DNA from: an uncultured Collinsella sp.
GTDB taxonomy: Bacteria > Actinomycetota > Coriobacteriia > Coriobacteriales > Coriobacteriaceae
Assembly: GCA_900757595.1 (NCBI GenBank)
Contig: CAAEOL010000056.1
Span: forward strand, 1 to 42,249
Length of the DNA stretch: 42,249 bases
Reading direction: 5' to 3'
In this document: piece after piece, positions 33,387 to 42,164 of the stretch
How positions within the stretch are numbered: position 1 is the stretch's first letter
Layout: the number at the start of each line of letters is the position of its first letter
Notes under the pieces: model-generated
The model's database searches: none
What the model saw: only the letters and a program-made list of their open reading frames with translations
What the model was told of the DNA's origin: nothing
Made by a program: the position numbers and the translations under genes

Positions 33387-33985
33387 ATGAAGAAAAAGAC
33401 CCTATCGATCCTTTCCCTTTGCATCGCCCTCTTTGCCGTGTTTGCCCTTGTCGGCTGCGGCGGGAGCGCATCGGGCGGCGGCAGCGCCCCAAGAGCGAGA
33501 GCAAGGAAAAGGTCCCCGTCGCCAAGAAGACCGACTTTATCTGGTTTAAGGTCGAGATGCCCGAGGGCGTCGGCGTAAGCGACTCCGCCGGCAAGAATGC
33601 CGACAGGGTTCAGCTCACCTTCCCCGAAGACGAGAACGCCTCGGCCGATCGCTTTATCCCCGTTTGGAAAAAAGCGCTGACGGCCGAGGAATCCCACGCC
33701 GACCAGGCGGAAAAGAAGGGGGATACGTTCCAGTGGAAGGATGGCGGGTCCGTCGAGTATAACGGCAGGACGTGGCTCGTCGGAACATACGAGGACAACA
33801 GCGGCATCTCAACCATGCTTTTTACCGACGTTGAGCCGGGAAGCGCCTACGTCCTCATCTCGAACTTCGACCAGCACAAGAAAGAAGCCGAGACACTCCT
33901 CAACTCCATCGAGTTCCCCGACGACATGAAGAAAGCAGTTGACGAGGCACGCGAAGTCGAGATTTCGAGCATCGAGATCAAGTAA
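33387..33985 (+). pseudogene. Frameshifted lipoprotein, paralog of 34227-34820
   Basis: The gene starts well: AAGGAGG, then a lipoprotein signal (MKKKTLSILSLCIALFAVFA) with lipobox LVGC and a Gly/Ser linker. The frame then shifts at the CCCC run at 33487-33490. The mature part (TDFIWFKVEMPEGVGVSD onward to IEIK) continues in the next frame to 33985. Adding one C would restore a protein of about 200 aa, colinear with the intact neighbour. The mature domain, with its conserved TDFIWFKVE start, belongs to no family I recognise. The shift may be a true mutation, slippage, or a sequencing error. The clean conservation after the shift argues for a very recent event. Confidence 0.75.
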
Positions 33986-34054
33986 CGGGGCACCCGCACG
34001 TGCCTATGCGCACCCGCGCACATGCGCTCCATTAAAACAACGGGCGCCCAACCC

Positions 34055-34089
34055 GGGGAGGGCCGACGACATCGGCCCTCCCCTCTTTT
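34055..34089 (+). terminator. Rho-independent terminator
   Basis: A perfect 12-bp stem (34055-34066 with 34072-34083) with a 5-nt loop, followed by TCTTTT. It ends the first lipoprotein gene. Confidence 0.9.
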
Positions 34090-34135
34090 GTGCCCGCGTA
34101 TATTGCCACTTGTCGGCGCAAATCCTGCCCCCAGA

Positions 34136-34153
34136 ATGGGACACATGGCCCAC
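34136..34153 (+). repeat. 18-nt direct repeat, copy 2
   Basis: Identical to 33171-33188. It sits 74 nt before the intact lipoprotein gene. Confidence 0.6.
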
Positions 34154-34226
34154 CCGAACGAGCCGCTCGCGCGTACAGTAAAGACAGGTAATCCATGGGC
34201 GGTTACAGATCGAGGAGGACACGACC

Positions 34227-34820
34227 ATGAAAAAGAAGGCCTTTGCGATTCTCACCCTCTGCATGAGTCTTTTTGCCGCGGTTGCCCTGGTGGGTTGCGG
34301 CGGAAGCGGTGGCGCTGCTGGCAGTGGCGGTGGCGGCGGAGCAGAAAAGCCAGCCGTGGATATGAGGACCGACTTCATTTGGTTTAAGGTCGAGGTGCCC
34401 GAGGGCGTCGAAATCACGGACGTCGCAGGCGACACCGCCGATAGGGCCCAGTTTAAGTTCACCGAGAGCGAGCACGCCAGCGATCGCTTCATCCCTGTCT
34501 TCGACTCCGACAAGAACGCCGACGAGCTGTTCGACTACGAGGCCAAATGGAAGGCCAACTTTGAGTGGACCGAGAATGACCCCGTCAAGTACAGCGGCAA
34601 GACTTGGCGCAACGCTTCCTATACACACTCGGGCGGCGTGACGACTGAGTACTTCACCGAAGCAGGCGGCGGCAGCGTCTACGTGAGCATCGACAATGTC
34701 GAGGAGCACAAGGACGCCGTCGAGACCATGATGAAGTCTCTGGAGTTTGCCGACGACATCGCCGAAGCCAAGACCGAGGCCATGGACGTCAAGCTCGACG
34801 ATATCGAGATCAAGCGCTAA
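34227..34820 (+). CDS. Lipoprotein of unknown family
   Basis: A 197-aa lipoprotein. The signal MKKKAFAILTLCMSLFAAVA ends in lipobox LVGC, and a glycine-rich linker precedes a mature domain from about residue 48 (TDFIWFKVEVPEGVEITDVA). The domain contains a sequence resembling a small beta-rich fold with many aromatic and acidic residues, and ends LDDIEIKR. It is a paralog of the frameshifted gene just upstream; the closest similarity is in TDFIWFKVE, DRFIPV and the C-terminal helix. GAGGAGG precedes the ATG. It has its own terminator, so each copy is a separate unit. Function unknown; it faces the outside of the membrane. Confidence 0.85.
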   Translation: MKKKAFAILTLCMSLFAAVALVGCGGSGGAAGSGGGGGAEKPAVDMRTDFIWFKVEVPEGVEITDVAGDTADRAQFKFTESEHASDRFIPVFDSDKNADELFDYEAKWKANFEWTENDPVKYSGKTWRNASYTHSGGVTTEYFTEAGGGSVYVSIDNVEEHKDAVETMMKSLEFADDIAEAKTEAMDVKLDDIEIKR

Positions 34821-34892
34821 GCGACTGGCGAGCGCAACGGGAAACACGGTCGCAGTGCAAACAAGCGACGGTACCCCAGCGCTTCGTACCCA

Positions 34893-34924
34893 GGGAGGGC
34901 CGGTAAACCGACCCTCCCTTTCTT
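34893..34924 (+). terminator. Rho-independent terminator
   Basis: GGGAGGG (34893-34899) and CCCTCCC (34912-34918) with inner CGGT-AA-ACCG pairing, followed by TTTCTT. It ends the intact lipoprotein gene. Confidence 0.85.
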
Positions 34925-35125
34925 ATGCCGGTAGCCGACGAACGCGAGGATGCCGGACGCCGGAACCGCCCCAAATGTGGCAACAGTACGAAAACGATAA
35001 ACACCCCAACACGTCCGCCCACCGATTTATTGCGCCGCGCAGACAATTAAACCAGCATCTTTAAACATCTGGGCAGTATAGTGACCAAAACTATCGCATA
35101 ACCGCACCCTGCGAATGGAGGAGTC

Positions 35126-37611
35126 ATGGCCGAACATCATGCCATCAGTCGCCGAGCATTTACGCTGGGCTTAGGTCTTGCGGCGCTGTCGCCGCTTGCA
35201 AGCCTGCCAGAAACCGCGGCACCGGGCATTCCCCTGCGAGCGGCATTTGCAGACGACACGCCCAAACCGGCGGACAGCCTCGACAATTTCGTCATTCGCC
35301 TTCGCCCCGCGGGCTATTTTCGCACCGCGAGCGTCAACCAAGACGGCAACGTTCGCGGCAACGTCTGCCACCTGTTTAACGACGGCACGTCCAGCAAGCT
35401 CATCCTTGAGAACGTAACGACCAAGAATGACGATACAAACTGGTATGCTATCCGCACCTTGCTCAATTTCGAAGAGCATAAAAGACGGGCTACAGCATTT
35501 GGTCGGTCGACGACGACTCTGACAAAGATGGAAAGGTCATCCACGTATGGGGCGGCGAGTATGACAACAAGCCCAGCCGCGCTTTTGCGTTCGAGCGTCA
35601 ATCAAACGGAACCTATATCATCCGAGACCGCACGGTCGAGAAAGAAACCGAGAAAAAAGACATTAAGTACCTGGCAATAGAATCGAACGGCGAAGACCAG
35701 GACAACAATAAGATCTGCCATAAGAGTAAGAGCATTCCGTGGGAGCTCGAACTTATCGGTTACGACATGAAAAAGAACGATGCCACGGTTAGCAGCCTCG
35801 ACTGGATCACGTACAGCAGCTACGTCGATGGGCCATGTTGGATGAAATACGTCGACGACAACAAGTTCCTCGACGAGCTGAGCATCCCGGGTACGCACGA
35901 TTCGGGCACCTGCAGCGTGGACAACGACACTGAGCCCCAATCCTCGCAAGTAAAATGCCAGCAGGATTGCATTCCTACGCAGTTGCTCGAAGGCATTCGC
36001 TATTTTGATATCCGGCTCGGAAAGGGCGACGACCCCGGTATCGACCACGGGGATTACTACCTGCTCAAAAAAGACGCGTACTTTATGCATCTTTCCGATG
36101 TCATAGGCTACTTCAAAACGTTTTTGAACGAAAACCCGACAGAAGCGCTCATCATGCTGGTGTCACGAGGCAACGACGAGGCTACCGACGAAAGTGTTAC
36201 GACGGCTTTCGCCAAGGTTTTGGACGACAACCCCAAACTGTTCTATACGTCGAGCCGAATCCCCACGCTACACGAGGTGCGCGGAAAGATCGTTCTGCTG
36301 CGTCGATTTAGGCTCGCCGGCAACAGTGTAAGCGGCCACACGTGGGGCCTCGACCTTACCGAATGGGATGACAAGATCAAGGCTCACTCCGACAGCGCCA
36401 CTATGTGTCTCGTCCAAGACGCGCGGGGCTTTGAAGCCGCGGGGGAAACAGGAGACAAAGAGCCCTATTGCACCAAGGTATACGCCCAGGACAAGTACAA
36501 ACTCACGGGAACCGACAAGCTCAGCTGGGTCGATAATGCGCTGAAGGAAACGACCGGGCGCACGCGCAACAAGGTGGACGTCGCGGACGATGACGGGGCC
36601 AAGGTGCAAGTCCAGGAGCGTTGCTGGTCTATCAACTACACCAGCTGCACGGGCTTGTCGCACGGAGGCAATCCTTTTACCTCGGCACGAGTAGTCAACG
36701 AGCATCTGTATAAGAGCCCGTACATCAATCCCAGCGGCATCGAGGATACAAAGTCAGATTACCTCGAGCACATTGGCATCATCGCATCCGACTTTGTTGA
36801 TGCGGCGCTGGCCCGGAGCATCTACCAGCGCAATTACGATTACGATACACAGCACAAGCAGACAGCTTCGTACTACCTCCCGACCCGCATGCGCATGACG
36901 TACGGCGACTCGCTGAGCGATGCCTCGCTCCAGGATGGCAAGACCGTTGGCGAGGGCCATTTCCGCCTTGTCGACAGCAGCAACGTACTCAACGTGGCGG
37001 CTTCGGGCCATGCGTTTGCCATTGAATACGTGGATGTTGATGCCCTGGGCAACGAGACCGTTACAAGACTGCAGGGCTTTGTGCCTATCGATATCGATCC
37101 ACGCGCGCTGACGCCCCATTTTGAGGGACTCGAAGGCCTTAAGGCCGGCGAAGACGTGCGCGCCAAGATTGCGGCATCACTCGAGGGCAAGCTCGAAACC
37201 GATGCCTGCACGGCCCAGCTCGAGTTTGTGCACGACGCGGACGGCGCTCCGGGCACGGCAATGGCCGAGGGCGAAACATTTGCCGCAGGAACGTACTGGG
37301 TGCGCGTGAACGGTCTCTTGGGCGACGCGGCGCAGAACTACACGCTCGCCAGCGACGGAGCCGCAAGCTTTACCGTTGCAGCCTCGGGCAACGCGGGCGG
37401 CAACGGCGCCGGCACCGACGGTGGCACGGGCTCCAACGCAGGTAGCGCCGACAAGAACGGCAAGGGCAAAAGCTCGGCCGGAAAGCTTGCCGGCACAGGC
37501 GACGGCTCTGGCATCGCCGCCGGGCTCGCTGCCGCCGCCGTGGCGACGACAGTCGCCGGCGCAGCGATGCTTGCAAATGACCGCGAAAACGCTGGGGACG
37601 ACAGCGAATAG
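35126..37611 (+). pseudogene. Frameshifted secreted PI-PLC-like protein with lectin domain and surface anchor
   Basis: One gene split by a single-base shift. The first part (35126 to about 35480) carries a Tat-type signal (SRRAFTLGLGLAAL) and the start of a ricin-like beta-trefoil. At the AAAA run 35480-35483 the frame changes. The trefoil then continues (TGYSIWSVDDDSDKDGKVIH; YLAIESN) without a start codon of its own. A PI-PLC X domain follows with the catalytic His in SIPGTHDSGT (codon 35896) and GIRYFDIRL, with a possible second His at 36046. The C-terminus has a Gly/Asn-rich linker, LAGTGDGS (an LAxTG-like sorting motif), a hydrophobic stretch and a charged tail. Restoring one A gives about 828 aa. 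The intact form would be an exported, wall-anchored enzyme acting on inositol phospholipids or glycolipids. GGAGG precedes the start. Confidence 0.75.
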
Positions 37612-37640
37612 GCAAGCCAGCCTTTTAGACACATCGACTC

Positions 37641-37680
37641 AATCGGGGGCGCAGAACACCGTTCTGTGCCCCCGATTTTT
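37641..37680 (+). terminator. Rho-independent terminator
   Basis: A 17-bp stem with one G-T pair (AATCGGGGGCGCAGAAC with GTTCTGTGCCCCCGATT) followed by TTTT. It ends the PI-PLC-like gene. Confidence 0.9.
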
Positions 37681-37705
37681 ACCTTGGCCCGAACGCCGCT
37701 TTCGA

Positions 37706-37975
37706 CTACATCACCATGTTCAGCGCGTTAACAAACTCCTGGGCCTTCGCACGACTGCTCAGGCTAAAGACACAAGCGGTCAACAGCCTGTTACGTAGGA
37801 AAACGTCGCGGCCCTTGATCCTGTTGACCCCAGTGATGTCCTTAAGGTAAACAATCTCGGTGTGCTTGCCACCAAACGTGCCCTTCTTGAGCACCTCAAT
37901 ACGGTTAGGGTAGATCTTGACGTCTTTAAACCTACCCGAACCTTTGTCCTGGAATAGCAGCGTGTTCTTGTCCAT
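37706..37975 (-). CDS. Small PH-like domain protein
   Basis: An 89-aa protein (MDKNTLLFQDKGSGRFKDVK onward). The alternation of strands, the central KDVKIYPNRIEVLKKGTFGG and the final helix AKAQEFVNALNMVM resemble the bacterial pleckstrin-homology-like fold. Such small PH-like proteins usually bind membranes or other proteins. GGAG is 9 nt before the ATG at 37975; a longer frame to 38020 lacks a site. It stands alone between the convergent PI-PLC-like gene and the divergent nuclease gene. Confidence 0.6.
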   Translation of the reverse strand: MDKNTLLFQDKGSGRFKDVKIYPNRIEVLKKGTFGGKHTEIVYLKDITGVNRIKGRDVFLRNRLLTACVFSLSSRAKAQEFVNALNMVM

Positions 37976-38143
37976 GCATGTCACTCCCGTGGGGTTCGCT
38001 AAAACTGCCTTTATGGTCACATTTTAACCACCGCAAGGCCCCCATGCGAAGGTGCCAGACAACGCAGCAATTCGTGTCCGCGCGAGGCTTTAAACTAAAT
38101 GTAATAAAGATGCATTCCTCAAGAGGAAAGTCGGGCGATATTG

Positions 38144-39193
38144 ATGGGTGAACTGGTAAACCGCGGGGAATCGACAATCGTGCCAGAAGTTTTTTACAAG
38201 CAGGTTTCCTCGATTCTCAACGCCGCTCGCAACAAGGCATATACCGCCGTTAACTTTGCGATGGTTGAGGCATATTGGGAGATCGGCAAGAGCATTGTTG
38301 ATGAACAGGGCGGAGAGGAGCGCGCAGCATATGGAGAGGCATTGATTGCGGGCCTCTCCAGAAGGCTTACCGCGGATTTCGGAAGAGGCTTTGGCATCGC
38401 AAACCTTCGCAATATGCGTCAGTTCTTTCTTGCGTTTCCAATTCGCGACGCACTGCGTAGCGAATTGAGCTGGACTCATTACCGCAGGTTGATGCGAATT
38501 CCCGACCCTGATGCTCGCGCCTGGTACATGAACGAATGCGCCAATTCTCGCTGGAGCACGCGCCAGATCGAGCGCCAGATCAACACCATGTTCCGAGAGC
38601 GCCTACTTGCCAGCAAGGACAAGGAGGCCGTCACCCAGGAAATCCAAAAGCGCGCCCCGGCTCGTCGCCCCGAGGATATCATCCGCGACCCATATGTGCT
38701 GGAGTTTTTAGGTTTCTCGGACGATACTGCGTTTCGCGAGAGCGATCTAGAGCAGGCGCTCATCACGCATCTTCAGAAGTTCCTGCTGGAGCTTGGCCGT
38801 GGCTTCGCTTTCGAGGCGCGCCAAAAGCGCATCACCTTTGATGGGCGCCATTTCTATATTGACCTTGTGTTTTACAACTATCTGATGCGCTGTTTCGTGC
38901 TCATCGACCTTAAGACCGATGACCTTACGCATCAGGACCTGGGCCAGATGCAAATGTATGTGAACTACTACACGCGTGAGCTCATGAACGTAGGCGACAA
39001 TCCGCCCATAGGCATCGTGCTCTGCGCGGACAAAAGCGATTCGATCGTCGAGTACACGCTGCCCGAAGACAACGACCAAGTGTTTGCCGCCAAATACCTG
39101 CCGTATCTTCCAAGCAAGGAAGAGCTGGCACGCGAGCTGAGTGCCGAGTACCGCGCCATCAACGAAGCGACTAATGGCGAAGTGCAAGGATAG
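38144..39193 (+). CDS. YhcG-type PDDEXK nuclease-domain protein
   Basis: A 349-aa protein of the YhcG/DUF1016 family. The N-terminal DUF1016 helical domain (AYWEIGKSIVDEQ; FGRGFGIANLRNMRQFF; SELSWTHYRRLMRI) is followed by a PDDEXK nuclease domain. The catalytic pattern is visible in FYIDLVFYN (about residue 239) and VLIDLKT (D-x-K, about 256), then GQMQMYVNYY. Family members are found with mobile and defence loci, and some are thought to act as nucleases on DNA, but the role here is unknown. The ATG at 38144 follows TTG at 38141; the nearest purine-rich site (GAGGAAAG) is rather far. Not part of an obvious restriction system. Confidence 0.9.
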   Translation: MGELVNRGESTIVPEVFYKQVSSILNAARNKAYTAVNFAMVEAYWEIGKSIVDEQGGEERAAYGEALIAGLSRRLTADFGRGFGIANLRNMRQFFLAFPIRDALRSELSWTHYRRLMRIPDPDARAWYMNECANSRWSTRQIERQINTMFRERLLASKDKEAVTQEIQKRAPARRPEDIIRDPYVLEFLGFSDDTAFRESDLEQALITHLQKFLLELGRGFAFEARQKRITFDGRHFYIDLVFYNYLMRCFVLIDLKTDDLTHQDLGQMQMYVNYYTRELMNVGDNPPIGIVLCADKSDSIVEYTLPEDNDQVFAAKYLPYLPSKEELARELSAEYRAINEATNGEVQG

Positions 39194-39256
39194 CAGCACG
39201 TTGCGACCGATACCCCCGACGGCGCTCCACATCACCCGGGAAAAGAGGAGCTTTCC

Positions 39257-40045
39257 ATGACACACAGACCGAAAACAACACTGCGCGACTGCATCTATGG
39301 GCTTGCCGTCGGTGACGCGCTGGGCGTTCCCTACGAGTTCAGACCTCGTGGCACGTTCGAATGCACCGACATGATCGGCTACGGCACGCACGAGCAGACC
39401 GCCGGCACCTGGAGCGACGACACATCTATGACGCTCGCCACCTGCGACTCCATCAGAGAGCTCGGCCGCATTGACACCGAGGACATGCGCGACAAATTCG
39501 TGAGCTGGATCGCCAACGACGAGTACACGATTGATGGCGTCTTCGACTACGGAGGAACGACCGCCCGCGCCCTTCGCTCCGGCAAGGGTGGCTCCGGCGA
39601 GCGCGACAACGGCAACGGCTCGCTCATGCGCATCGCACCCCTGGCGTTTGCCGATGCAACAGACAAAGAGATCCGTGAGGTCTCTGCAATCACCCACGCT
39701 CATAGAACATCGACCGAGTCATGTGTCAAGTTCATCGAACTGTTGAGGTCCGAGATGGACGGCGCGCTCCCCGAATGGACACTCTGTCTGAAAGATGCAC
39801 CCGAGCACGAAATCAGATCCGGCGGCTTCGTGCGCGACACGCTTAAGGCAGCCACTTGGTGCTTCGTCAACACTAACAGCTACGATGATTGTGTGCTTGC
39901 CGCCGTCAACCTGGGCGACGACACCGACACCACCGCAGCCGTCGCAGGCGCCCTCGCCGGCGCAGCATACGGCATGGACGCAATTCCGCAGAAATGGATC
40001 GACACCCTGCGCGGTAAAGAGTTGATTGAGAGCTGCTTGTTTTAG
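39257..40045 (+). CDS. ADP-ribosylglycohydrolase-family protein
   Basis: A 262-aa DraG/ARH-family protein. The metal-binding signatures are complete: GLAVGDALGVPYEF at the N-terminus, GTWSDDTSMTLA, RDNGNGSLMRIAPLA and NLGDDTDTTAAVAGALAGA at the C-terminus. These enzymes remove ADP-ribose from proteins or hydrolyse related compounds using two magnesium ions. AGAGGAG lies 6 nt before the ATG. The next small gene begins 33 nt downstream and is likely co-transcribed. No ADP-ribosyltransferase partner is visible in the window. Confidence 0.93.
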   Translation: MTHRPKTTLRDCIYGLAVGDALGVPYEFRPRGTFECTDMIGYGTHEQTAGTWSDDTSMTLATCDSIRELGRIDTEDMRDKFVSWIANDEYTIDGVFDYGGTTARALRSGKGGSGERDNGNGSLMRIAPLAFADATDKEIREVSAITHAHRTSTESCVKFIELLRSEMDGALPEWTLCLKDAPEHEIRSGGFVRDTLKAATWCFVNTNSYDDCVLAAVNLGDDTDTTAAVAGALAGAAYGMDAIPQKWIDTLRGKELIESCLF

Positions 40046-40077
40046 GGCGCCATTCAAGAAATAAGGTAGGAGGCATC

Positions 40078-40299
40078 ATGGAGAGGAAGATCGCGAATAT
40101 CGATGAGTTCCAAATGGGCGAAAACGAGACCCCGATACTCCCAACGGGACTGATGGAGGAAGAAAACCTTTACGTCCTTCCCGACGGGCGCTACCTCCCC
40201 TGCGGGGTCTACCGGACCGAAGATGGCGGCTCACTCATTTATGAGCCATCCGGGCTCAGCTTCTTCGGGCAGATGCTTGCTCAATTCAAAGAGAGCTAA
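40078..40299 (+). CDS. Small hypothetical protein, 73 aa
   Basis: A 73-aa, acidic protein (MERKIANIDEFQMGENETPI onward) with LPDGRYLPCGVYRTEDGG in the middle. AGGAGG precedes the ATG by 5 nt. It follows the ADP-ribosylglycohydrolase gene in the same operon. No family was recognised. Confidence 0.7.
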   Translation: MERKIANIDEFQMGENETPILPTGLMEEENLYVLPDGRYLPCGVYRTEDGGSLIYEPSGLSFFGQMLAQFKES

Positions 40300-40442
40300 A
40301 GGCTTGATTGCCCGTCAGATCGACACTGCTCCAAACCAGGGGGTGGATAGGATGTCTCCCACCGCGGCCTGTGAGGTAAAATCTTGACCGCCGCGGAATC
40401 CGCCTGCGGGCAACGCTCCGATCTCCGATTGGGGTGAAGCCT

Positions 40443-40535
40443 ATGAACTTGTTTCTTGAAATCCTGCGCCTCTCGATGTATGTGACCGGCATTGCCCGGA
40501 ACCTCTACTCGATCTGGCGGGAATATAAGCAGTAA
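40443..40535 (+). CDS. Possible 30-aa membrane-active peptide
   Basis: A short frame gives MNLFLEILRLSMYVTGIARN and 10 more residues: an amphipathic or hydrophobic helix with a basic and aromatic end (SIWREYKQ). GGGGTG lies 6 nt before the ATG. A perfect 10-bp hairpin follows 23 nt after the stop. Size and make-up recall small membrane peptides and type I toxins, but nothing proves expression. Confidence 0.4.
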   Translation: MNLFLEILRLSMYVTGIARNLYSIWREYKQ

Positions 40536-40558
40536 CGGATAGCGAAGGGACTCATAGA

Positions 40559-40584
40559 AAAGGGTCGGTTGCAGCCGACCCTTT
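40559..40584 (+). terminator. Hairpin terminator
   Basis: A perfect 10-bp stem (AAAGGGTCGG at 40559-40568 with CCGACCCTTT at 40575-40584) and a 6-nt loop. The T-run is short. It probably ends the transcript with the 30-aa frame and perhaps the ADP-ribosylglycohydrolase operon. Confidence 0.65.
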
Positions 40585-40751
40585 AAGACGATAGCACCTG
40601 CGTTGCCCGCGCTTCCAAAGTTGACCGACTGAGGAGCGGGTTCCGCGGCACATCCTGATTTTACCCAGTGGCAAGGCTCTTTTACAGCCGTTCCACCGTT
40701 TATTTACATCTGCCAATCAAGACCCTTGATTCTCATCTTCATTGCAACAGA

Positions 40752-40789
40752 CTCAGGACTCAGCGCAACGCGTTGCGCTGAGTCCTGAG
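40752..40789. repeat. 38-bp perfect palindrome at the left IS end
   Basis: CTCAGGACTCAGCGCAACG followed directly by its reverse complement. It contains the left terminal repeat of the IS in both orientations. Just inside it the G+C content and codon style change sharply. Confidence 0.85.
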
Positions 40790-42164
40790 GCGCGAATCCG
40801 GGTAGGCAACCCCAGAGGGGCCGGAATCCCCCGGCCCGCGATGGAGGGAGGCCGAAATGTCCAGACCGAAGCCGTCCGGGAGGTCGTACGGGAGGCTCAC
40901 GAGGCATGAGAGGAACACGGTCGAGAGGATGCTCGACCTCAACCGCAGCGCCCGCGAGATCGCCGCGGAGCTCGGCAGGTCGCCCTCGACCGTGACCAGG
41001 GAGGTTGCGGCGCACCGCTACGTCACCGCGCCGCGCTCGCGCTACGGCGAGCCCGCGCCCGCGGACCTCTCGGGGGCCTGCCCCAGGCTCTCCGCGTGGC
41101 CGAGGTGCTGCAACGGCTGCTCGCACAGGAGGGGCTACGGCTGCTCGAGGAGGCCCAGGGTGTTCTACAGCGCCAGGAGGGCGCAGGAGGCGGCCGACGC
41201 CGAGCTCTCGGGCAGCAGGTCCGGGATCGACGAGACCGAGGAGGGCGCCGCCGCCAAGCTCGCGGCCATCAGGGACGGGCTCGCGCGCGGGCTCTCCCCG
41301 CAGCAGATAGCGGCGGCGACCCCCGGGCTCAGCGCCTCCACCGTCTACAGGTGGGTGGACGCCGGCTACGACGGCATGACGAACATGGAGCTCAGGCGCA
41401 AGGTCGGCTACAGGCCGAGGTCGCGCCGGGCCCCGGGGAGGGCGACGTCCCACTCGGCGCGCAGGTCGCACGCGTCGTTCCTCGCGCTCGGCGAGGACGC
41501 CTGCGCCGCGGCCTGGGAGATGGACACCGTCGAGGGCGCCAGGGGCGACTCCGCCAGGCTCCTCACGCTCCTGCACCGCCCGAGCCGCTTCCAGCTGGCC
41601 CTGCCGCTGCCGGACGGCACGTGCGCCTCGGTCCTGGCGGCGCTCTCCTCCCTGCGCGCGGTCCTCGGCGAGGACGGCGCGAGGCGCGCCTTCGGCGCCG
41701 TGCTCACCGACAACGGCAGCGAGTTCGCCGACGAGGGCGCCATCGCGGCGCTGCTCGGCGAGCGGGACGGCGAGACCAGGCTCTTCTACTGCGACCCCCG
41801 GCAGAGCCAGCAGAAGGGCGCGTGCGAGAAGAACCACGTCGAGATCAGGAAGCTGCTGCCCAAGGGCGCCGGGGCCAGGTTCGACCGGCTGGAGGCGGCG
41901 GACTGCGCGCTGCTCATGTCGCAGGTGAACTCCGAGCCGAGGGGGGCGCTCGGGTTCCTGACGCCGGCGCGCGTGCTGCGGATGGCCCTCGGGGAGGACG
42001 CCTCCGCCCTCATGGACGCGTTCGGGATAGAGGAGCTGGCGCCCGGCGAGCTCGACCTCACGCCCGGCTGCATCGACAGGGCCAGGGCCGCGAGGGGCGA
42101 GGGGCCGCTGGCGGGATAGGCGGCGGGCCGGGACATGGGCCGGAGGGCCCGTTGCGCTGAGTCC
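40756..42164 (+). mobile_element. IS30-family insertion sequence
   Basis: The element carries one IS30-type transposase gene. GGACTCAGCGCAACG at 40756-40770 matches its reverse complement at 42150-42164, a 15-bp terminal inverted repeat, giving a size of about 1409 bp. No target duplication could be confirmed. Sequence right of 42164 keeps the same very high G+C, so the right boundary is less certain than the left. Confidence 0.75.
40857..42119 (+). CDS. IS30-family transposase
   Basis: A 420-aa DDE transposase. The N-terminal helix-turn-helix (LTRHERNTVERMLDLNRSAR; IAAELGRSPSTVTREV) is followed by a cysteine cluster (CCNGCSHRRGYGC) and a second HTH-like segment (GLSPQQIAAATPGLSASTVY). In the catalytic core the first Asp is in WEMDTVEG, the second in VLTDNGSEF and the Glu in CEKNHVEIRKLLP. 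The C-terminal part is a little longer than in classic IS30. GGAGGGAGG precedes the start. Arginine is written mostly AGG and third positions are almost all G or C, unlike the CGC-rich host genes around it. Confidence 0.93.
   Translation: MSRPKPSGRSYGRLTRHERNTVERMLDLNRSAREIAAELGRSPSTVTREVAAHRYVTAPRSRYGEPAPADLSGACPRLSAWPRCCNGCSHRRGYGCSRRPRVFYSARRAQEAADAELSGSRSGIDETEEGAAAKLAAIRDGLARGLSPQQIAAATPGLSASTVYRWVDAGYDGMTNMELRRKVGYRPRSRRAPGRATSHSARRSHASFLALGEDACAAAWEMDTVEGARGDSARLLTLLHRPSRFQLALPLPDGTCASVLAALSSLRAVLGEDGARRAFGAVLTDNGSEFADEGAIAALLGERDGETRLFYCDPRQSQQKGACEKNHVEIRKLLPKGAGARFDRLEAADCALLMSQVNSEPRGALGFLTPARVLRMALGEDASALMDAFGIEELAPGELDLTPGCIDRARAARGEGPLAG

Noticed and set aside
40704..41837. 377-aa minus-strand frame and a 354-aa second plus-strand frame in the IS
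   Set aside because: Shadow frames caused by very high G+C; the DDE transposase frame is convincing.
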